Shown: positions 49,351-58,047, numbered from the stretch's first letter. The stretch: DNA of 64,000 nucleotides from Bradyrhizobium cytisi (GCF_008123515.1 NZ_VSSR01000052.1:1-64000), one strand, 5' to 3'. Notes: generated by a model not told the origin, from the letters alone. Made by a program: numbers and translations.

Positions 49351-50123
49351 GCGTTGAGAAGGTAACTGTCCCCGCCAAGCGGAAGAGCAGCGGCTGGGCC
49401 GGTCAGCTCATGCAGCTCGCCGGCATCGTCGCCGCCGTCTTCATCGCCAAGGGCGCGCTGGCCGAGCCGTTCTACGTGCCGTCGGGCTCGATGGAGCCGA
49501 CGCTGCTGATCGGCGACGCGCTGCTGGCTTCGAAATTCCCATATGGCTACGGCACCTCGTCGCTGCCGATCCAGATCAACCTGCCGGAAACCGGCCGCGT
49601 CTTCGCGGAGACGCCGAAGCAAGGCGACGTCGTGGTGTTTCGCTGGCCCGGCGACCGCTCGCAGGCCTGGGTCAAGCGCGTCGTGGGTTTGCCCGGTGAC
49701 CGCATCCAGATGCGACAGGGGCAGCTCTTCATCAACGACCGTCCCGCCGAGCTCAAGCCGGATGGCGTCGGTGCCGCCGAGGACGACAATGGCGGCAGCG
49801 AGCCTGCCTACCGCTATGTCGAGACGCTGCCGAACGGCGTCAAGCACCTGATCTTCAAGATGCGCGACAACGGTCCGCTCGACAACACGCAGGAAGTGAC
49901 GGTGCCGGCCGGACATCTGTTCGTGCTCGGCGATAACAGAGACAACTCGGCCGACAGCCGCGTGCCGCTGCGCTCCGGCGGCGTCGGCCTGCTGCCGGTC
50001 GACAATCTCGTCGGCCGTGCCGATGCCGTGCTCGGCTCCTGGGATCTCGGCATGCGCGGCCAGCCGGTGTGGACCTGGCTCTCCGGCTTCCGCCTCGCGC
50101 GGTTCTTCACCGCCGTGCGCTGA
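49347..50123 (+). CDS. lepB: Signal peptidase I
   Basis: A 258-residue membrane serine protease that removes Sec signal peptides. One N-terminal membrane helix (about 19-37) precedes the catalytic Ser48 in PSGSMEPTLLIGD and the general-base Lys110 in WVKRVVGLPGDRI. The late motif GDNRDNSADSR is also intact. The ATG at 49347 overlaps the tldD stop by 4 bp, so the two are coupled. Rhizobia usually carry a second lepB near rnc-era; whether this one is the housekeeping copy cannot be told here. Confidence 0.95.
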   Translation: MSVEKVTVPAKRKSSGWAGQLMQLAGIVAAVFIAKGALAEPFYVPSGSMEPTLLIGDALLASKFPYGYGTSSLPIQINLPETGRVFAETPKQGDVVVFRWPGDRSQAWVKRVVGLPGDRIQMRQGQLFINDRPAELKPDGVGAAEDDNGGSEPAYRYVETLPNGVKHLIFKMRDNGPLDNTQEVTVPAGHLFVLGDNRDNSADSRVPLRSGGVGLLPVDNLVGRADAVLGSWDLGMRGQPVWTWLSGFRLARFFTAVR

Positions 50124-50146
50124 GCTGACCCCCAGGCGTTGATCCA

Positions 50147-50494
50147 ATGACCTTCGACGACGTCAGAAAATTCGCGCTGACGTGGCCGGAGGTCGAGGAC
50201 GGCACCTCTTACGGCACGCCGGCGCTGAAAGTGCGCAAGAAGATGCTGGCGCGTCTGAAAGAGGATGGCGACAGCCTGGTGATGCCGGATGTCCCAGTCG
50301 ACGAGCGTGCGATGCTGGTCGAGAGCCAGCCGAAGATTTTCTATTTCACCGATCACTACCGAGACTATCCGATCGTGCTGATCCGCCTGTCCAAAGCCAG
50401 GCGCGCGACCGTGGAGCCGCTTCTGCGCCGGCGTTGGCGCGCGCTGGCATCGAAGGCAGTGCGAGCCGATTTTGATGCGCGCGAGGGCGCGTGA
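50147..50494 (+). CDS. MmcQ/YjbR family DNA-binding-fold protein
   Basis: A 115-residue protein of the MmcQ/YjbR family: start MTFDDVRKFALTWPEVEDG, then YGTPALKVRKKMLARLKEDG, and YFTDHYRDYPIVLIRLSKA near the end. The fold is CyaY-like and DNA binding is assumed from homology, not shown. It follows lepB by 23 bp and overlaps the next gene by 4 bp, so lepB-mmcQ-nucleotidyltransferase may be one unit. Confidence 0.88.
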   Translation: MTFDDVRKFALTWPEVEDGTSYGTPALKVRKKMLARLKEDGDSLVMPDVPVDERAMLVESQPKIFYFTDHYRDYPIVLIRLSKARRATVEPLLRRRWRALASKAVRADFDAREGA

Positions 50495-51069
50495 CGCACG
50501 CGATGGATGAGGCCCGCTTTCTCGCGCTGGCGCTGGAGAACCCGGTCAACGTCGCGATCGTTGACGAGCTCGACCGCCTCGCGCTGCCGGATGCGTGGCT
50601 GGTCTCGGGATGCCTGGTGCAGACGGTGTGGAATGTCCTCACCGGCCGCGCTGTCGACCACGGCATCGCCGATTACGACGTATTTTACTTCGATCCTGAC
50701 ACCTCCTGGGAGGCGGAGGACGCAGTGATCCGCAACGTCAACGCGCGCTTCGATCATCTCGGCGTCAAGATCGAGACCCGCAATCAGGCCCGCGTGCATC
50801 TATGGTACCCGACCAAGCACGCCCTGCCTTATCCGCCCCTGTCGTGCTCAACTGACGGTATTGACCGTTTCCTCACGCAGAATACGCAAGTGGGGGTCAG
50901 GCGCGAAGGCGGCGGCTACGACATCTACGCACCGCACGGGTTTGATGACATCGCAGATCTCATCGCGCGCCCCAATCCAGGCCCGAATTTCTCCGCGGCA
51001 AACTACGCGACGAAGGCGGCGCGATGGAAGGCGTTGTGGCCGGAGATCACGGTGATTGCCGCGGAATGA
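50491..51069 (+). CDS. Nucleotidyltransferase family protein (COG3575 type)
   Basis: A 192-residue protein that fits the DUF925/COG3575 nucleotidyltransferase-like family: LPDAWLVSGCLVQTVWNVLTGR (adenine-site Gly-Ser variant), DYDVFYFDPDTSWEAEDAVI with the acidic metal ligands, and ETRNQARVHLWYPTKH. Substrate unknown. The start is the GTG at 50491 overlapping the upstream stop (GTGA) or the ATG four codons on (50503). A family D repeat follows the gene. Confidence 0.82.
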   Translation: MTHAMDEARFLALALENPVNVAIVDELDRLALPDAWLVSGCLVQTVWNVLTGRAVDHGIADYDVFYFDPDTSWEAEDAVIRNVNARFDHLGVKIETRNQARVHLWYPTKHALPYPPLSCSTDGIDRFLTQNTQVGVRREGGGYDIYAPHGFDDIADLIARPNPGPNFSAANYATKAARWKALWPEITVIAAE

Positions 51070-51105
51070 GATGCGCGATGCAATCCATCCACACTGCGAG
51101 ATCCC

Positions 51106-51199
51106 GTAGGGTGGGCAAAGCGAAAGCGTGCCCACCACTTCTCGTCACGCTTGCCGAGAGATGGTGGGCACGGTGCTTCGCACCTTTGCCCACCCTACG
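51106..51199. repeat. Palindromic intergenic repeat, family D
   Basis: CGTAGGGTGGGCAAAG and CTTTGCCCACCCTACG-type ends flank GCGTGCCCACC and GGTGGGCACGG inner arms. It is the same design as 27403-27501 and 57952-58040. It lies between two converging genes. Confidence 0.85.
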
Positions 51200-51227
51200 G
51201 CAGCAACGACAACGGAAAGAGCTGCGC

Positions 51228-51806
51228 CTACCTCACCACGCCCGACGTGAACCCCGCCTTCCGCCGCGGGGGCTTGATGTCCTTTTTCAGGAAGCAGCGC
51301 GCTTCGCGGCCGGTGTAGCCGGGACGAGCATAGGTGAAGGCGCGGCATTTGTTGTCGGCGGTGCAGGCGGCCTTGCAGACGTCCTCGCCTTCGCCTTGCT
51401 TGAGCTCGAAATTGCGCAAGTCCCCGCCGGGGCGGTCGATCGAGGTCTCCACGCCCTCGACGCGCGGCTCGATCACGCCGGCGCCGCGCACGCCGGAGAT
51501 ACAGCAATTGGCGGGCTGTCGCGGCGGCACGGTACTCTTGAGCCAGCACACCGCCGCGGCGCCGTCGATATCGGGATAGCTAAAGCTCCACGATCGACAT
51601 TTGCGATCGCGCTCGCAGAGCAGCGCGCAATCCTCGGGATCGCCTGACGTCACCGGCGCGTTGAAATAGTCGCCGCCGGGCCGGTCGAACGCCGTCTGGG
51701 CGCGCGCAGGCGCGCTCGCAAAGGCGAGCGACAGCAGCATGACGCAAGCCACGACGCTGGCCAAGGCCTTGGCCCTGGCGGCCCCAGGCAGGCGGCCCTT
51801 CCCCAT
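51228..51806 (-). CDS. Secreted PAN/Apple-domain protein
   Basis: A 192-residue exported protein with two PAN/Apple-like modules in tandem. A signal peptide (about 1-37, LLSLAFASAPARA) is followed by module 1 (TAFDRPGGDYFNAPV, then CALLCERDRKCRSWSF) and module 2 (SIDRPGGDLRNFEL, then VCKAACTADNKCRAFTY). Each has the FDRPG opening and the paired cysteines of this carbohydrate/protein-binding fold. It was probably produced by internal duplication. The ATG at 51806 gives a proper signal peptide. Ligand unknown; alone on its strand. Confidence 0.85.
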   Translation of the reverse strand: MGKGRLPGAARAKALASVVACVMLLSLAFASAPARAQTAFDRPGGDYFNAPVTSGDPEDCALLCERDRKCRSWSFSYPDIDGAAAVCWLKSTVPPRQPANCCISGVRGAGVIEPRVEGVETSIDRPGGDLRNFELKQGEGEDVCKAACTADNKCRAFTYARPGYTGREARCFLKKDIKPPRRKAGFTSGVVR

Positions 51807-51915
51807 CGGAACAGCTTTCGAGTTATTGACGGCGCTCAGGTTTTTCGGCCGGTCATTTGATCGCCGCAAACCTGTATGGGCGATGAACGGCCTAAAGCCT
51901 GGTCGTTGGCCTAAA

Positions 51916-51961
51916 GCATGATCCGGAAAAGTGTGACGCGGGTTTTCCGCGAAGATCATGC
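51916..51961. repeat. Palindromic repeat, GCATGATCCGGAAAA type (family F)
   Basis: GCATGATC at 51916-51923 and GATCATGC at 51954-51961 enclose GGAAAA and TTTTCC inner arms. This unit is familiar to me from many Rhizobiales intergenic regions (recollection, not searched). It lies between the PAN-protein and gshA ends. Confidence 0.75.
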
Positions 51962-51972
51962 TCGAACGCGCG

Positions 51973-53343
51973 CTAGAACGCGTATTCCGAGTAGGCCGGT
52001 TCCACCGAGCCGTTCCAGGCGCCGTTAAACTTCTCGAGCATCTCCTCGGCCGGGGTTCGGCCGGAATCGATGATGCGGTCGAGCGGCTCCAGATGCCGGG
52101 TCTCGTCGCGACCGATCGCGTCGATGCGGCCACGGCGACGCAGGCCCGCATGTGCCAGAACGAGGCACTCCTTGGCGATCTCGAACAGATAGCGGTCCTT
52201 GATCCGCGCCTTGAAGCCGAAGCGCGGCACGTCGTCGCGCAGAGCCTGGCGCTCAGGCGCGGTCCAGTGCTTCACGAGGTCCCAAGCGGCGTCGAGCGAC
52301 ACGTCGTCATAGAGCAGCCCGGCCCAGAACGCAGACAGCGCCGGCAGACGGCCCCACGGGCCGCCATCGGAGCCGCGCATCTCGAGATAGCGCTTGAGCC
52401 GCACTTCCGGGAAGATCGTCGAGAGATGGTTGGCCCAGTCCGACAGGGTGGGACGCTCGCCGGGCAGATTGTTGTTGCGGCCGTCGAAGAAGGCGCGGAA
52501 CGAGGAGCCCGACACGTCGATGTAATCCTCGCCGCGCTTGACGAAATACATGGGCACGTCGAGCGCATAATCGACATAGCGCTCGAAACCCATGCCGTCC
52601 TCGAACGCCCACGGCATCATGCCGGCACGCGCATTGTCCGTGTCGCGCCAGATCTCGGAGCGGAAGGACAGGAAGCCGTTCGGCTTGCCCTCCGTGAAGG
52701 GCGAATTGGCGAACAGAGCGGTCGCGACCGGCTGCAGCGCCAGCGAGACGCGCAGCTTCTTGACCATGTCGGCCTCGGACGAGAAGTCGAGATTGGTCTG
52801 CACCGTGCAGGTCCGGTACATCATGTCGAGGCCGTATTGACCGACCTTCGGCATGTAATTGGTCATGATCTTGTAGCGGCCCTTGGGCATCACCGGGATG
52901 TCGGTGCGCGACCAGGACGGCGTCATGCCGAGACCAAGAAAGCCGATGCCGAGCGGGGTCGCGATCTCGCGCACCTGCGCCAGATGCGCCATCAGCTCGC
53001 TCTGGGTCTGGTGCACGTTCTCGACCGGCGCGCCGGAGAGCTCGAACTGTCCGCCGGGCTCGAGCGAGATCGCGCCGCCGCCGGTGACGTCGTAGAGGCC
53101 GATGATGTTGCCCTTCTCCATGATCGGCTCCCAGCCGAGCAGGAGCTTCATGCCTTCGAGCAGTGCGCCGATGCCGCGCGCGCCCTCATAAGGCACCGGA
53201 CGGTGGCCCTCGAGCGTGAACGGCGTCTTCTCGTGCTCGGTGCCCATACGGAATTCGGACGGGTCCTTGCAACCGGCCTCGAACCACGCAACGAGCTCGT
53301 CGCGCGATTGCAGCGGCGTCATATCGATCTGGTCTCGCGCCAT
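51973..53343 (-). CDS. gshA: Glutamate-cysteine ligase (plant/alphaproteobacterial type)
   Basis: A 456-residue enzyme that joins glutamate and cysteine, the first step of glutathione synthesis. It belongs to the GCS2 type: GTEHEKTPF (metal/glutamate site), ISLEPGGQFELSGAPVEN, and MMYRTCTVQTNLDF. Redox control through cysteines is known for plant relatives. ATG at 53343 (MARDQID). It stands next to the marR/gst pair, a sensible neighbourhood because GST consumes glutathione; no evidence of co-regulation is seen. Confidence 0.94.
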   Translation of the reverse strand: MARDQIDMTPLQSRDELVAWFEAGCKDPSEFRMGTEHEKTPFTLEGHRPVPYEGARGIGALLEGMKLLLGWEPIMEKGNIIGLYDVTGGGAISLEPGGQFELSGAPVENVHQTQSELMAHLAQVREIATPLGIGFLGLGMTPSWSRTDIPVMPKGRYKIMTNYMPKVGQYGLDMMYRTCTVQTNLDFSSEADMVKKLRVSLALQPVATALFANSPFTEGKPNGFLSFRSEIWRDTDNARAGMMPWAFEDGMGFERYVDYALDVPMYFVKRGEDYIDVSGSSFRAFFDGRNNNLPGERPTLSDWANHLSTIFPEVRLKRYLEMRGSDGGPWGRLPALSAFWAGLLYDDVSLDAAWDLVKHWTAPERQALRDDVPRFGFKARIKDRYLFEIAKECLVLAHAGLRRRGRIDAIGRDETRHLEPLDRIIDSGRTPAEEMLEKFNGAWNGSVEPAYSEYAF

Positions 53344-53446
53344 ATCAAATCAAACTCTAATCAGAAGCGCTTCGATCGAATGCGCGCGGGTGACGGGATG
53401 GTCCACGAACCCACCGGGCGCGCGGACGTGCTGGTTTGCCGCGCGG

Positions 53447-53944
53447 TCATCGCGACGGCGAGGATTCGTTGACGTTGACGACGGGCGGCAGCTTCATCTC
53501 GCCGCACGAGCAGCCCAGGCGGTCGAGCAGACCGCTGAGCTTGACGGCATCGGCATCGGACAGCTTCGAGCCGACATATTTCTCGATCGCGGCCGAATAG
53601 GCGCCCCACATCCGCTTCTGCAACTCGCGGCCGGCCTCCGTGATCTCGACGAATTGGCCGCGCTTGTCGATCTTGCATTCGCGCCGCGAGGCGAGCCCCT
53701 CGTCGACCAGGCGGTCGATCAGGCGCGAGGTGGAGTATTGCGGGATCAGCATCTGCCGCTCGAGCTCCACCGGGCGCAGCTCTCCGCTCGGCGCGCGCGA
53801 CAATTCGAGCAGCGCGTCGTACCATGCCAGTGGTGGAAACCCGGCCTTCTTCAGATCCTGCTCGACGCAGTCGAGCACACGGCTCTGCACCCGCATCAGG
53901 CGGATCCAGGCACTGGTTGCCTCGGTCGATGGTTTGCGTTTCAT
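53447..53944 (-). CDS. MarR-family transcriptional regulator
   Basis: A 165-residue winged-helix repressor. Helix-turn-helix at about 50-80 (VELERQMLIPQYSTSRLIDR) and wing GLASRRECKIDKRGQFVEIT are clear. The C-terminal segment has a CxC (LGCSCGE), which could sense thiols or oxidants; this is inference. The ATG at 53944 follows GAGCGGA and is preferred to a TTG four codons earlier. It is divergent from a glutathione S-transferase gene; two palindromes in the 126-bp gap suggest it represses both. Confidence 0.9.
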   Translation of the reverse strand: MKRKPSTEATSAWIRLMRVQSRVLDCVEQDLKKAGFPPLAWYDALLELSRAPSGELRPVELERQMLIPQYSTSRLIDRLVDEGLASRRECKIDKRGQFVEITEAGRELQKRMWGAYSAAIEKYVGSKLSDADAVKLSGLLDRLGCSCGEMKLPPVVNVNESSPSR

Positions 53945-53984
53945 GGTTCCGCTCAAACTCGTCGCCCGCTTCTTACCCCACTCG

Positions 53985-54024
53985 ATGCACCTGCATCAAT
54001 CTTGACTATTGCATGCAGGTGCAT
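53985..54024. promoter_or_regulatory. Twin palindromic operators between marR and gst
   Basis: ATGCACCTGCAT (53985-53996) and its exact reverse complement ATGCAGGTGCAT (54013-54024) are separated by 16 bp. Each is itself an ATGCA-N2-TGCAT palindrome, the size MarR dimers bind. The right copy falls just after CTTGAC (54001-54006), within the probable gst promoter spacer; the left copy overlaps a TTGATG -35-like element on the marR strand. The arrangement fits repression of both genes. Confidence 0.65.
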
Positions 54025-54070
54025 GTAGGCGTTCTTTCGCCCCAACCAAGCGTCAAGAGGAGGAAATTCC

Positions 54071-54685
54071 ATGAAACTGTATTACTCGCCCGGCGCCTGC
54101 TCGCTGTCTCCCCATATCGCGCTCCTGGAGGCCGACCTGCCCTACGAGCTGGTCAAGGTCGATATCCGGGCCAAGAAGCTCGAGAACGGTGAAGACTATC
54201 TGAAGGTCAATCCGAAGGGTCAGGTCCCCGCGCTGGGCCTCGACAGCGGCGAGATCGTGACCGAAGGCCCGGTCATTGTCCAGATGATCGCCGACAAGGC
54301 CCCGGCCAAGGCACTGGCGCCCGCGCGCGACAGTTCGGAGCGCTACAAGCTGCTCGAATGGCTGAACTTCCTCACCTCCGAGGTGCACAAGAGCTTTGGC
54401 CCGCTGTTCGCACCGGCCCTGAACGACGAAGCCAAGGCGTTCTTCAAGGAGCGCGTCATGGGCAAGCTGAAGCATATCGACAGCGAGCTCGCCGGCCGCG
54501 ACTACCTCATGGGCAAGCAGTTCTCGGTCGCCGACGGCTATCTCTTCACGATGCTGACCTGGGGCGACCAGATGAAGTTCGACCTCTCGGCGATGCCCCA
54601 CCTCACCGCCTACAAGGACCGCGTCGCCGCACGGCCGAAGGTGCAGGAGGCCTTGAAGAAGGAAGGGCTGATCCAGGCTGCTTGA
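54071..54685 (+). CDS. Glutathione S-transferase, beta-class-like (GstA)
   Basis: A 204-residue cytosolic GST. The N-terminal thioredoxin-fold domain starts MKLYYSPGACSLSPHIALLE, with the beta-class Cys10 region. The glutathione-binding NPKGQVPAL and EGPVIVQMIAD segments are intact. The helical C-terminal domain has LMGKQFSVADGYLFTML, the N-capping signature. It conjugates glutathione to electrophiles or reduces peroxides. AGAGGAGG precedes the ATG. Likely repressed by the divergent MarR until an electrophile appears. A strong terminator follows. Confidence 0.93.
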   Translation: MKLYYSPGACSLSPHIALLEADLPYELVKVDIRAKKLENGEDYLKVNPKGQVPALGLDSGEIVTEGPVIVQMIADKAPAKALAPARDSSERYKLLEWLNFLTSEVHKSFGPLFAPALNDEAKAFFKERVMGKLKHIDSELAGRDYLMGKQFSVADGYLFTMLTWGDQMKFDLSAMPHLTAYKDRVAARPKVQEALKKEGLIQAA

Positions 54686-54710
54686 GCCGCGAGAGGGATC
54701 GATCTCCCAG

Positions 54711-54739
54711 GGGCCGGGTCGACGATCCGGCCCTTTTTA
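54711..54739 (+). terminator. Rho-independent terminator of gst
   Basis: GGGCCGG (54711-54717) and CCGGCCC (54727-54733) pair, followed by TTTTTAT. It starts 26 bp after the gst stop. Confidence 0.85.
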
Positions 54740-54916
54740 TTTGCAGGAGCACCGACGCGGGCGGCGAACCCCTTTTCGCCGGATCATCGTACCTATCATA
54801 AGACTTATGAACTACTGTTCGCGGAACGTAAGTGGTGCTGTCTTGTCAGTACCCGCGAAGCGCGCGAACTTGGCGGAATTGTTGAAGATTATTTGGGACT
54901 CTCATCGGAGTTGAAC

Positions 54917-55225
54917 TTGACGATTGCCTTCGTTCTGATCGTGGCAAGTGCGTTGGTGGGAGTAGCGACAGGTTACGTTTTCAGGATCTGGGCGCTGGTT
55001 GTGATCTCGCCGTCAATCGCAGTTTTCTTGGCGATAATTCTTCGCATTTACGAATTCGGGATGATCGCCGGTGTGATCGTCATCGCCATCTGTCTTGCCG
55101 TCTGCCAGCTCGCCTATTTCGCTGCAGCCTATTTTCTACATGCGCGCGAGATCTCAACCCATGACGAGGTCGACGGCGAGCCAGGCGAGGCAAGCGAGCA
55201 GAAAATCCGCCGAGAGCACAAGTAG
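54917..55225 (+). CDS. Small membrane hypothetical protein
   Basis: A 102-residue product with three hydrophobic segments (about residues 3-22, 24-45 and 50-78) and a charged C-terminal tail (ISTHDEVDGEPGEASEQKIR). TTG at 54917 is chosen as start because GGAG lies six bases upstream; a TTG 24 bases earlier is possible. GC is lower than in the neighbours. No named family recognised. Its end overlaps a minus-strand small frame (55154-55372) that also looks protein-like. Confidence 0.55.
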   Translation: MTIAFVLIVASALVGVATGYVFRIWALVVISPSIAVFLAIILRIYEFGMIAGVIVIAICLAVCQLAYFAAAYFLHAREISTHDEVDGEPGEASEQKIRREHK

Positions 55226-55372
55226 CGCCAGAGCTGCCCAGAACAGCGGGCCCTTGCGGCGCAAACGCGCCGGCTTCTGTTGCGGCGAGACGCGGCCGAG
55301 CGCAGGCGAAACAGCATATTTCGCGGCGAGATCGCGACCAAGCGCGGTCTTCCGCAACACCAAAGAGTTCAT
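55154..55372 (-). CDS. Possible small membrane protein (72 aa)
   Basis: The minus-strand frame reads MNSLVLRKTALGRDLAAKYA, a basic linker RVSPQQKPARLRRKG, then one C-terminal membrane helix (PLFWAALALLVLSADFLLAC). The composition and domain order are protein-like and fit small alphaproteobacterial inner-membrane proteins. The start at 55372 has only a weak AAAG site; a GTG at 55381 is an alternative. It overlaps the 3' end of the plus-strand small gene by 72 bp, which lowers confidence for both. The remaining 250 bp to the FadJ-like gene show only a terminator. Confidence 0.45.
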   Translation of the reverse strand: MNSLVLRKTALGRDLAAKYAVSPALGRVSPQQKPARLRRKGPLFWAALALLVLSADFLLACLAWLAVDLVMG

Positions 55373-55622
55373 CGAGGACACTTTCTTATTTCGTCTTCAA
55401 CTTGCCGAGGGAGCGGCAAATGTCCCACCAGGGTTCGTTACCCGGCCGATCAGCAAGAGTGGTGCCAAGACCGAGCAAAAGAACGGCGCTGTTTTGACGC
55501 GCCTATGACAATTGCGCGACAGAACGGCCCCTCAACTCTGGCACGGTTCCTACGCGGAATCTGTGACGGGTTCCACAACCCGGGAACATCGTGACGTAAC
55601 CGTGATGACGGGCCTGGACGTG

Positions 55623-55651
55623 AAAAAGGCCGGATCGATGATCCGGCCTTT
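55623..55651 (-). terminator. Rho-independent terminator of the beta-oxidation operon
   Basis: On the minus strand AAAGGCCGGATC and GATCCGGCCTTT pair around ATC, followed by TTTTT. It lies 27 bp after the fadJ-like stop codon. It also works as a bidirectional stem. Confidence 0.9.
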
Positions 55652-55677
55652 CCGTTATGTCCGGTACCGCACTGAGT

Positions 55678-57894
55678 TCAGGCAGCAGCCGCTTTCTTCG
55701 GCGCGAAGCGGCCGTAGAAAGTTTCACCTTTCGCAGCCATGTCCTCGAGAAGCTTCGGCGGCGTGAAGCGCGAGCCGTATTTCGCCTCCAGCTTGTGGCA
55801 GAGCTCGACGAACTTCTTCGTGCCCATGAAATCGATGTAGGACAGCGTGCCGCCGGTGAATGGCGCGAAGCCGAAGCCGAGGATCGAGCCGACATCGGCC
55901 TCGCGCGGGTCGGTGATGACGTGATCCTCGACCGTGCGCGCGGCCTCCACCGCCTGCACCACCAGGAAGCGCTGCTTCAGCTCCTCGATGTCGAGCGTGT
56001 CAGGATCGAGCTGCTTCGGCTGCAGCGCGGACAGGCCCGGCCACAGGCTCTTCTGGCCCTTGCCCTTCTCGGGATAGTCGTAGAAGCCCTTGCTGTTCTT
56101 GCGGCCGAGGCGGCCCTGCTTCTCGACCATCTCGACCATCAGCTTCTTCTGGTCGGGGTTGATGGCGTTGGGGCCGAGATCGGCTTCGGTCGCCTTCATG
56201 ATCTTGAGGCCGAGGTCGAGCGCGACTTCGTCCGAGAGCGAGAGTGGGCCGACCGGCATGCCCGCCATCTTGGCGCAGTTCTCGATCATCGCCGGCGGCA
56301 CGCCTTCCAAAAACATCTCGTTGCCTTCGGCGACGTAGCGGCCGACGCAGCGGTTGGCGAAGAAGCCGCGGCTGTCGTTGACGACGATCGGCGTCTTGCC
56401 GATCTGCCGGACGTAATCGAGCGCGGTCGCGAGTGCGACATCGCCGGTGTTCTTGCCCTTGATGATCTCGACCAGCATCATCTTCTCGACCGGCGAGAAG
56501 AAGTGGATGCCGACGAACTTGCCCTGGTCCTTGAAGCCCTCGGCGAGCGAGGTGATTGGCAGCGTCGAGGTATTCGACGCGAAGATCACGTCGGGCTTGA
56601 GATATTCCTGCGCCTTGGCAAAGGTCTCCGCCTTGACCTTGCGGTCCTCGAACACGGCCTCGATCACGAGGTCGACGTCCTTCAACGCGGCATAGTCGGC
56701 CGTCGGCGTAATGCGTGCGAGCAGCGCCTCGGCGTCGGTCGGCTTGGCGCGGCCCTTCTTGATCTGGTCTTCGATCACCTTCTGCGCATGCGCCTTCCCC
56801 TTGTCGGCGCTCTCCTGGTCGCGGTCGATCAGGACGACGTCGAGGCCCGCCCGCGCCGAGACGTAGCCGACGCTCGCACCCATGAAGCCAGCGCCGATCA
56901 CGGCGACCTTCTTCACCTTGGTTGCGGGCACGTCCTTCGGACGGCGCGCGCCCTTGTTCAGCTCCTGCATCGACAGGAACAGGCTGCGAATCATCGCAGC
57001 CGCTTCCTTCGAGCGCAGCACGGAGGTGAAGTAGCGCGACTCGACGCGAAGCGCCGCGTCGATCGGCAACTGCAGGCCTTCATAGACGCAGCTCATGATC
57101 GCGCGCGCGGCCGGATAGTTGTCGTAGGTCTCGCGGCGATAGATGGCGTTGCCGGCCGGGAACATCATCATGCCGGCCTTGGAAAACACGGGACCGCCGG
57201 GCAGCTTAAAACCCTTCTCGTCCCAGGGCGCGACGGCCTTGCCGCCGCCCTTGATCCAATCCTTCGCCGCCTTGACGAGATCGGCAGCCGGAACGATGGC
57301 GTGAATCAGGTTCAGCGCCTTGGCCTTCTCGATTGTGACCGGATCGCCCTTGAGCAAAATCGTCATGGCGTCCTGCGGCGGCACCAGGCGCGGCACGCGC
57401 TGCGTGCCACCGGCGCCGGGGAACAGGCCGACCTTGACCTCGGGCAGGCCGAGGCGCGTCCTGGGATTCTCCGCCGCCACGCGATAGTGGCAGCACAGCG
57501 TGATCTCGAAACCGCCGCCGAGCGCGAGGCCGTTGATCGCGGCCGCCCACGGCTTGCCTGACGTTTCGATCGAGCGCAGCACCTGCGAGAAGCGGCGGCT
57601 CTGGTCGAACAGCATCTGGTTCGCCGCGGTCTCGCCCTGCTCCCCAAAGACCTTTGCGTAGGCCTGGTTCATGCCTTCGAGCATCGACAGATCGGCACCG
57701 GCGCAGAACGCCTCCTTCGCCGAGGTGATGACGACGCCCTTCACCGCGGCGTCAGCGGTGGTTGCCTTGACGATCGCGTCAAGCTCGCTGGTCGAGGTCT
57801 CGTCGAGCACGTTCATCGAACGGCCCGGTATGTCCCAGGTGACGAGCGCGATGCCGTCGGAATCGGTCTCAACCTTGAAGTTCTTGTAGGCCAT
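55678..57894 (-). CDS. fadJ: Multifunctional enoyl-CoA hydratase / 3-hydroxyacyl-CoA dehydrogenase (FadJ/FadB type)
   Basis: A 738-residue alpha subunit of the fatty-acid beta-oxidation complex. The N-terminal crotonase domain (about 1-190) shows ITSAKEAFCAGADLSML and ALGGGFEITLCCHYRVA (oxyanion hole and catalytic Glu region). From about 330 the NAD-binding domain has GAGFMGASVGYVSARAGLDV; the active-site His lies in GIHFFSPVEKMMLVEI. The C-terminal hydroxyacyl-CoA dehydrogenase domains complete the enzyme. The ATG at 57894 begins the family sequence. Thiolase and acyl-CoA dehydrogenase genes lie upstream on the same strand, completing the cycle. A family D repeat separates it from the thiolase gene. 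Confidence 0.93.
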   Translation of the reverse strand: MAYKNFKVETDSDGIALVTWDIPGRSMNVLDETSTSELDAIVKATTADAAVKGVVITSAKEAFCAGADLSMLEGMNQAYAKVFGEQGETAANQMLFDQSRRFSQVLRSIETSGKPWAAAINGLALGGGFEITLCCHYRVAAENPRTRLGLPEVKVGLFPGAGGTQRVPRLVPPQDAMTILLKGDPVTIEKAKALNLIHAIVPAADLVKAAKDWIKGGGKAVAPWDEKGFKLPGGPVFSKAGMMMFPAGNAIYRRETYDNYPAARAIMSCVYEGLQLPIDAALRVESRYFTSVLRSKEAAAMIRSLFLSMQELNKGARRPKDVPATKVKKVAVIGAGFMGASVGYVSARAGLDVVLIDRDQESADKGKAHAQKVIEDQIKKGRAKPTDAEALLARITPTADYAALKDVDLVIEAVFEDRKVKAETFAKAQEYLKPDVIFASNTSTLPITSLAEGFKDQGKFVGIHFFSPVEKMMLVEIIKGKNTGDVALATALDYVRQIGKTPIVVNDSRGFFANRCVGRYVAEGNEMFLEGVPPAMIENCAKMAGMPVGPLSLSDEVALDLGLKIMKATEADLGPNAINPDQKKLMVEMVEKQGRLGRKNSKGFYDYPEKGKGQKSLWPGLSALQPKQLDPDTLDIEELKQRFLVVQAVEAARTVEDHVITDPREADVGSILGFGFAPFTGGTLSYIDFMGTKKFVELCHKLEAKYGSRFTPPKLLEDMAAKGETFYGRFAPKKAAAA

Positions 57895-57951
57895 GTTGGT
57901 TGCTCCTCGGTGCCGCAGCCAGTCTTCGGCGCGGCGGTTGATCGGGATCTC

Positions 57952-58040
57952 GTAGGGTGGGCAAAGGCGCTCTTGCGCCGTGCCCACCATCATTTGCGGA
58001 GACAGCAGTGGTGGGCACGCTTCGCTTTGCCCACCCTACG
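57952..58040. repeat. Palindromic intergenic repeat, family D
   Basis: GTAGGGTGGGCAAAGGCG at one end and CGCTTTGCCCACCCTAC at the other, with GTGCCCACCA and TGGTGGGCAC inside. It lies within the beta-oxidation operon between the thiolase and fadJ-like genes, where it may alter mRNA stability. Confidence 0.85.
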
Positions 58041-58047
58041 CAGCTCG

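Noticed and set aside
55657..57561. A 634-codon plus-strand frame antisense to the fadJ-like gene
   Set aside because: It is the mirror of a well-defined beta-oxidation enzyme; the predicted product is a low-complexity Arg/Asp/His/Leu string.
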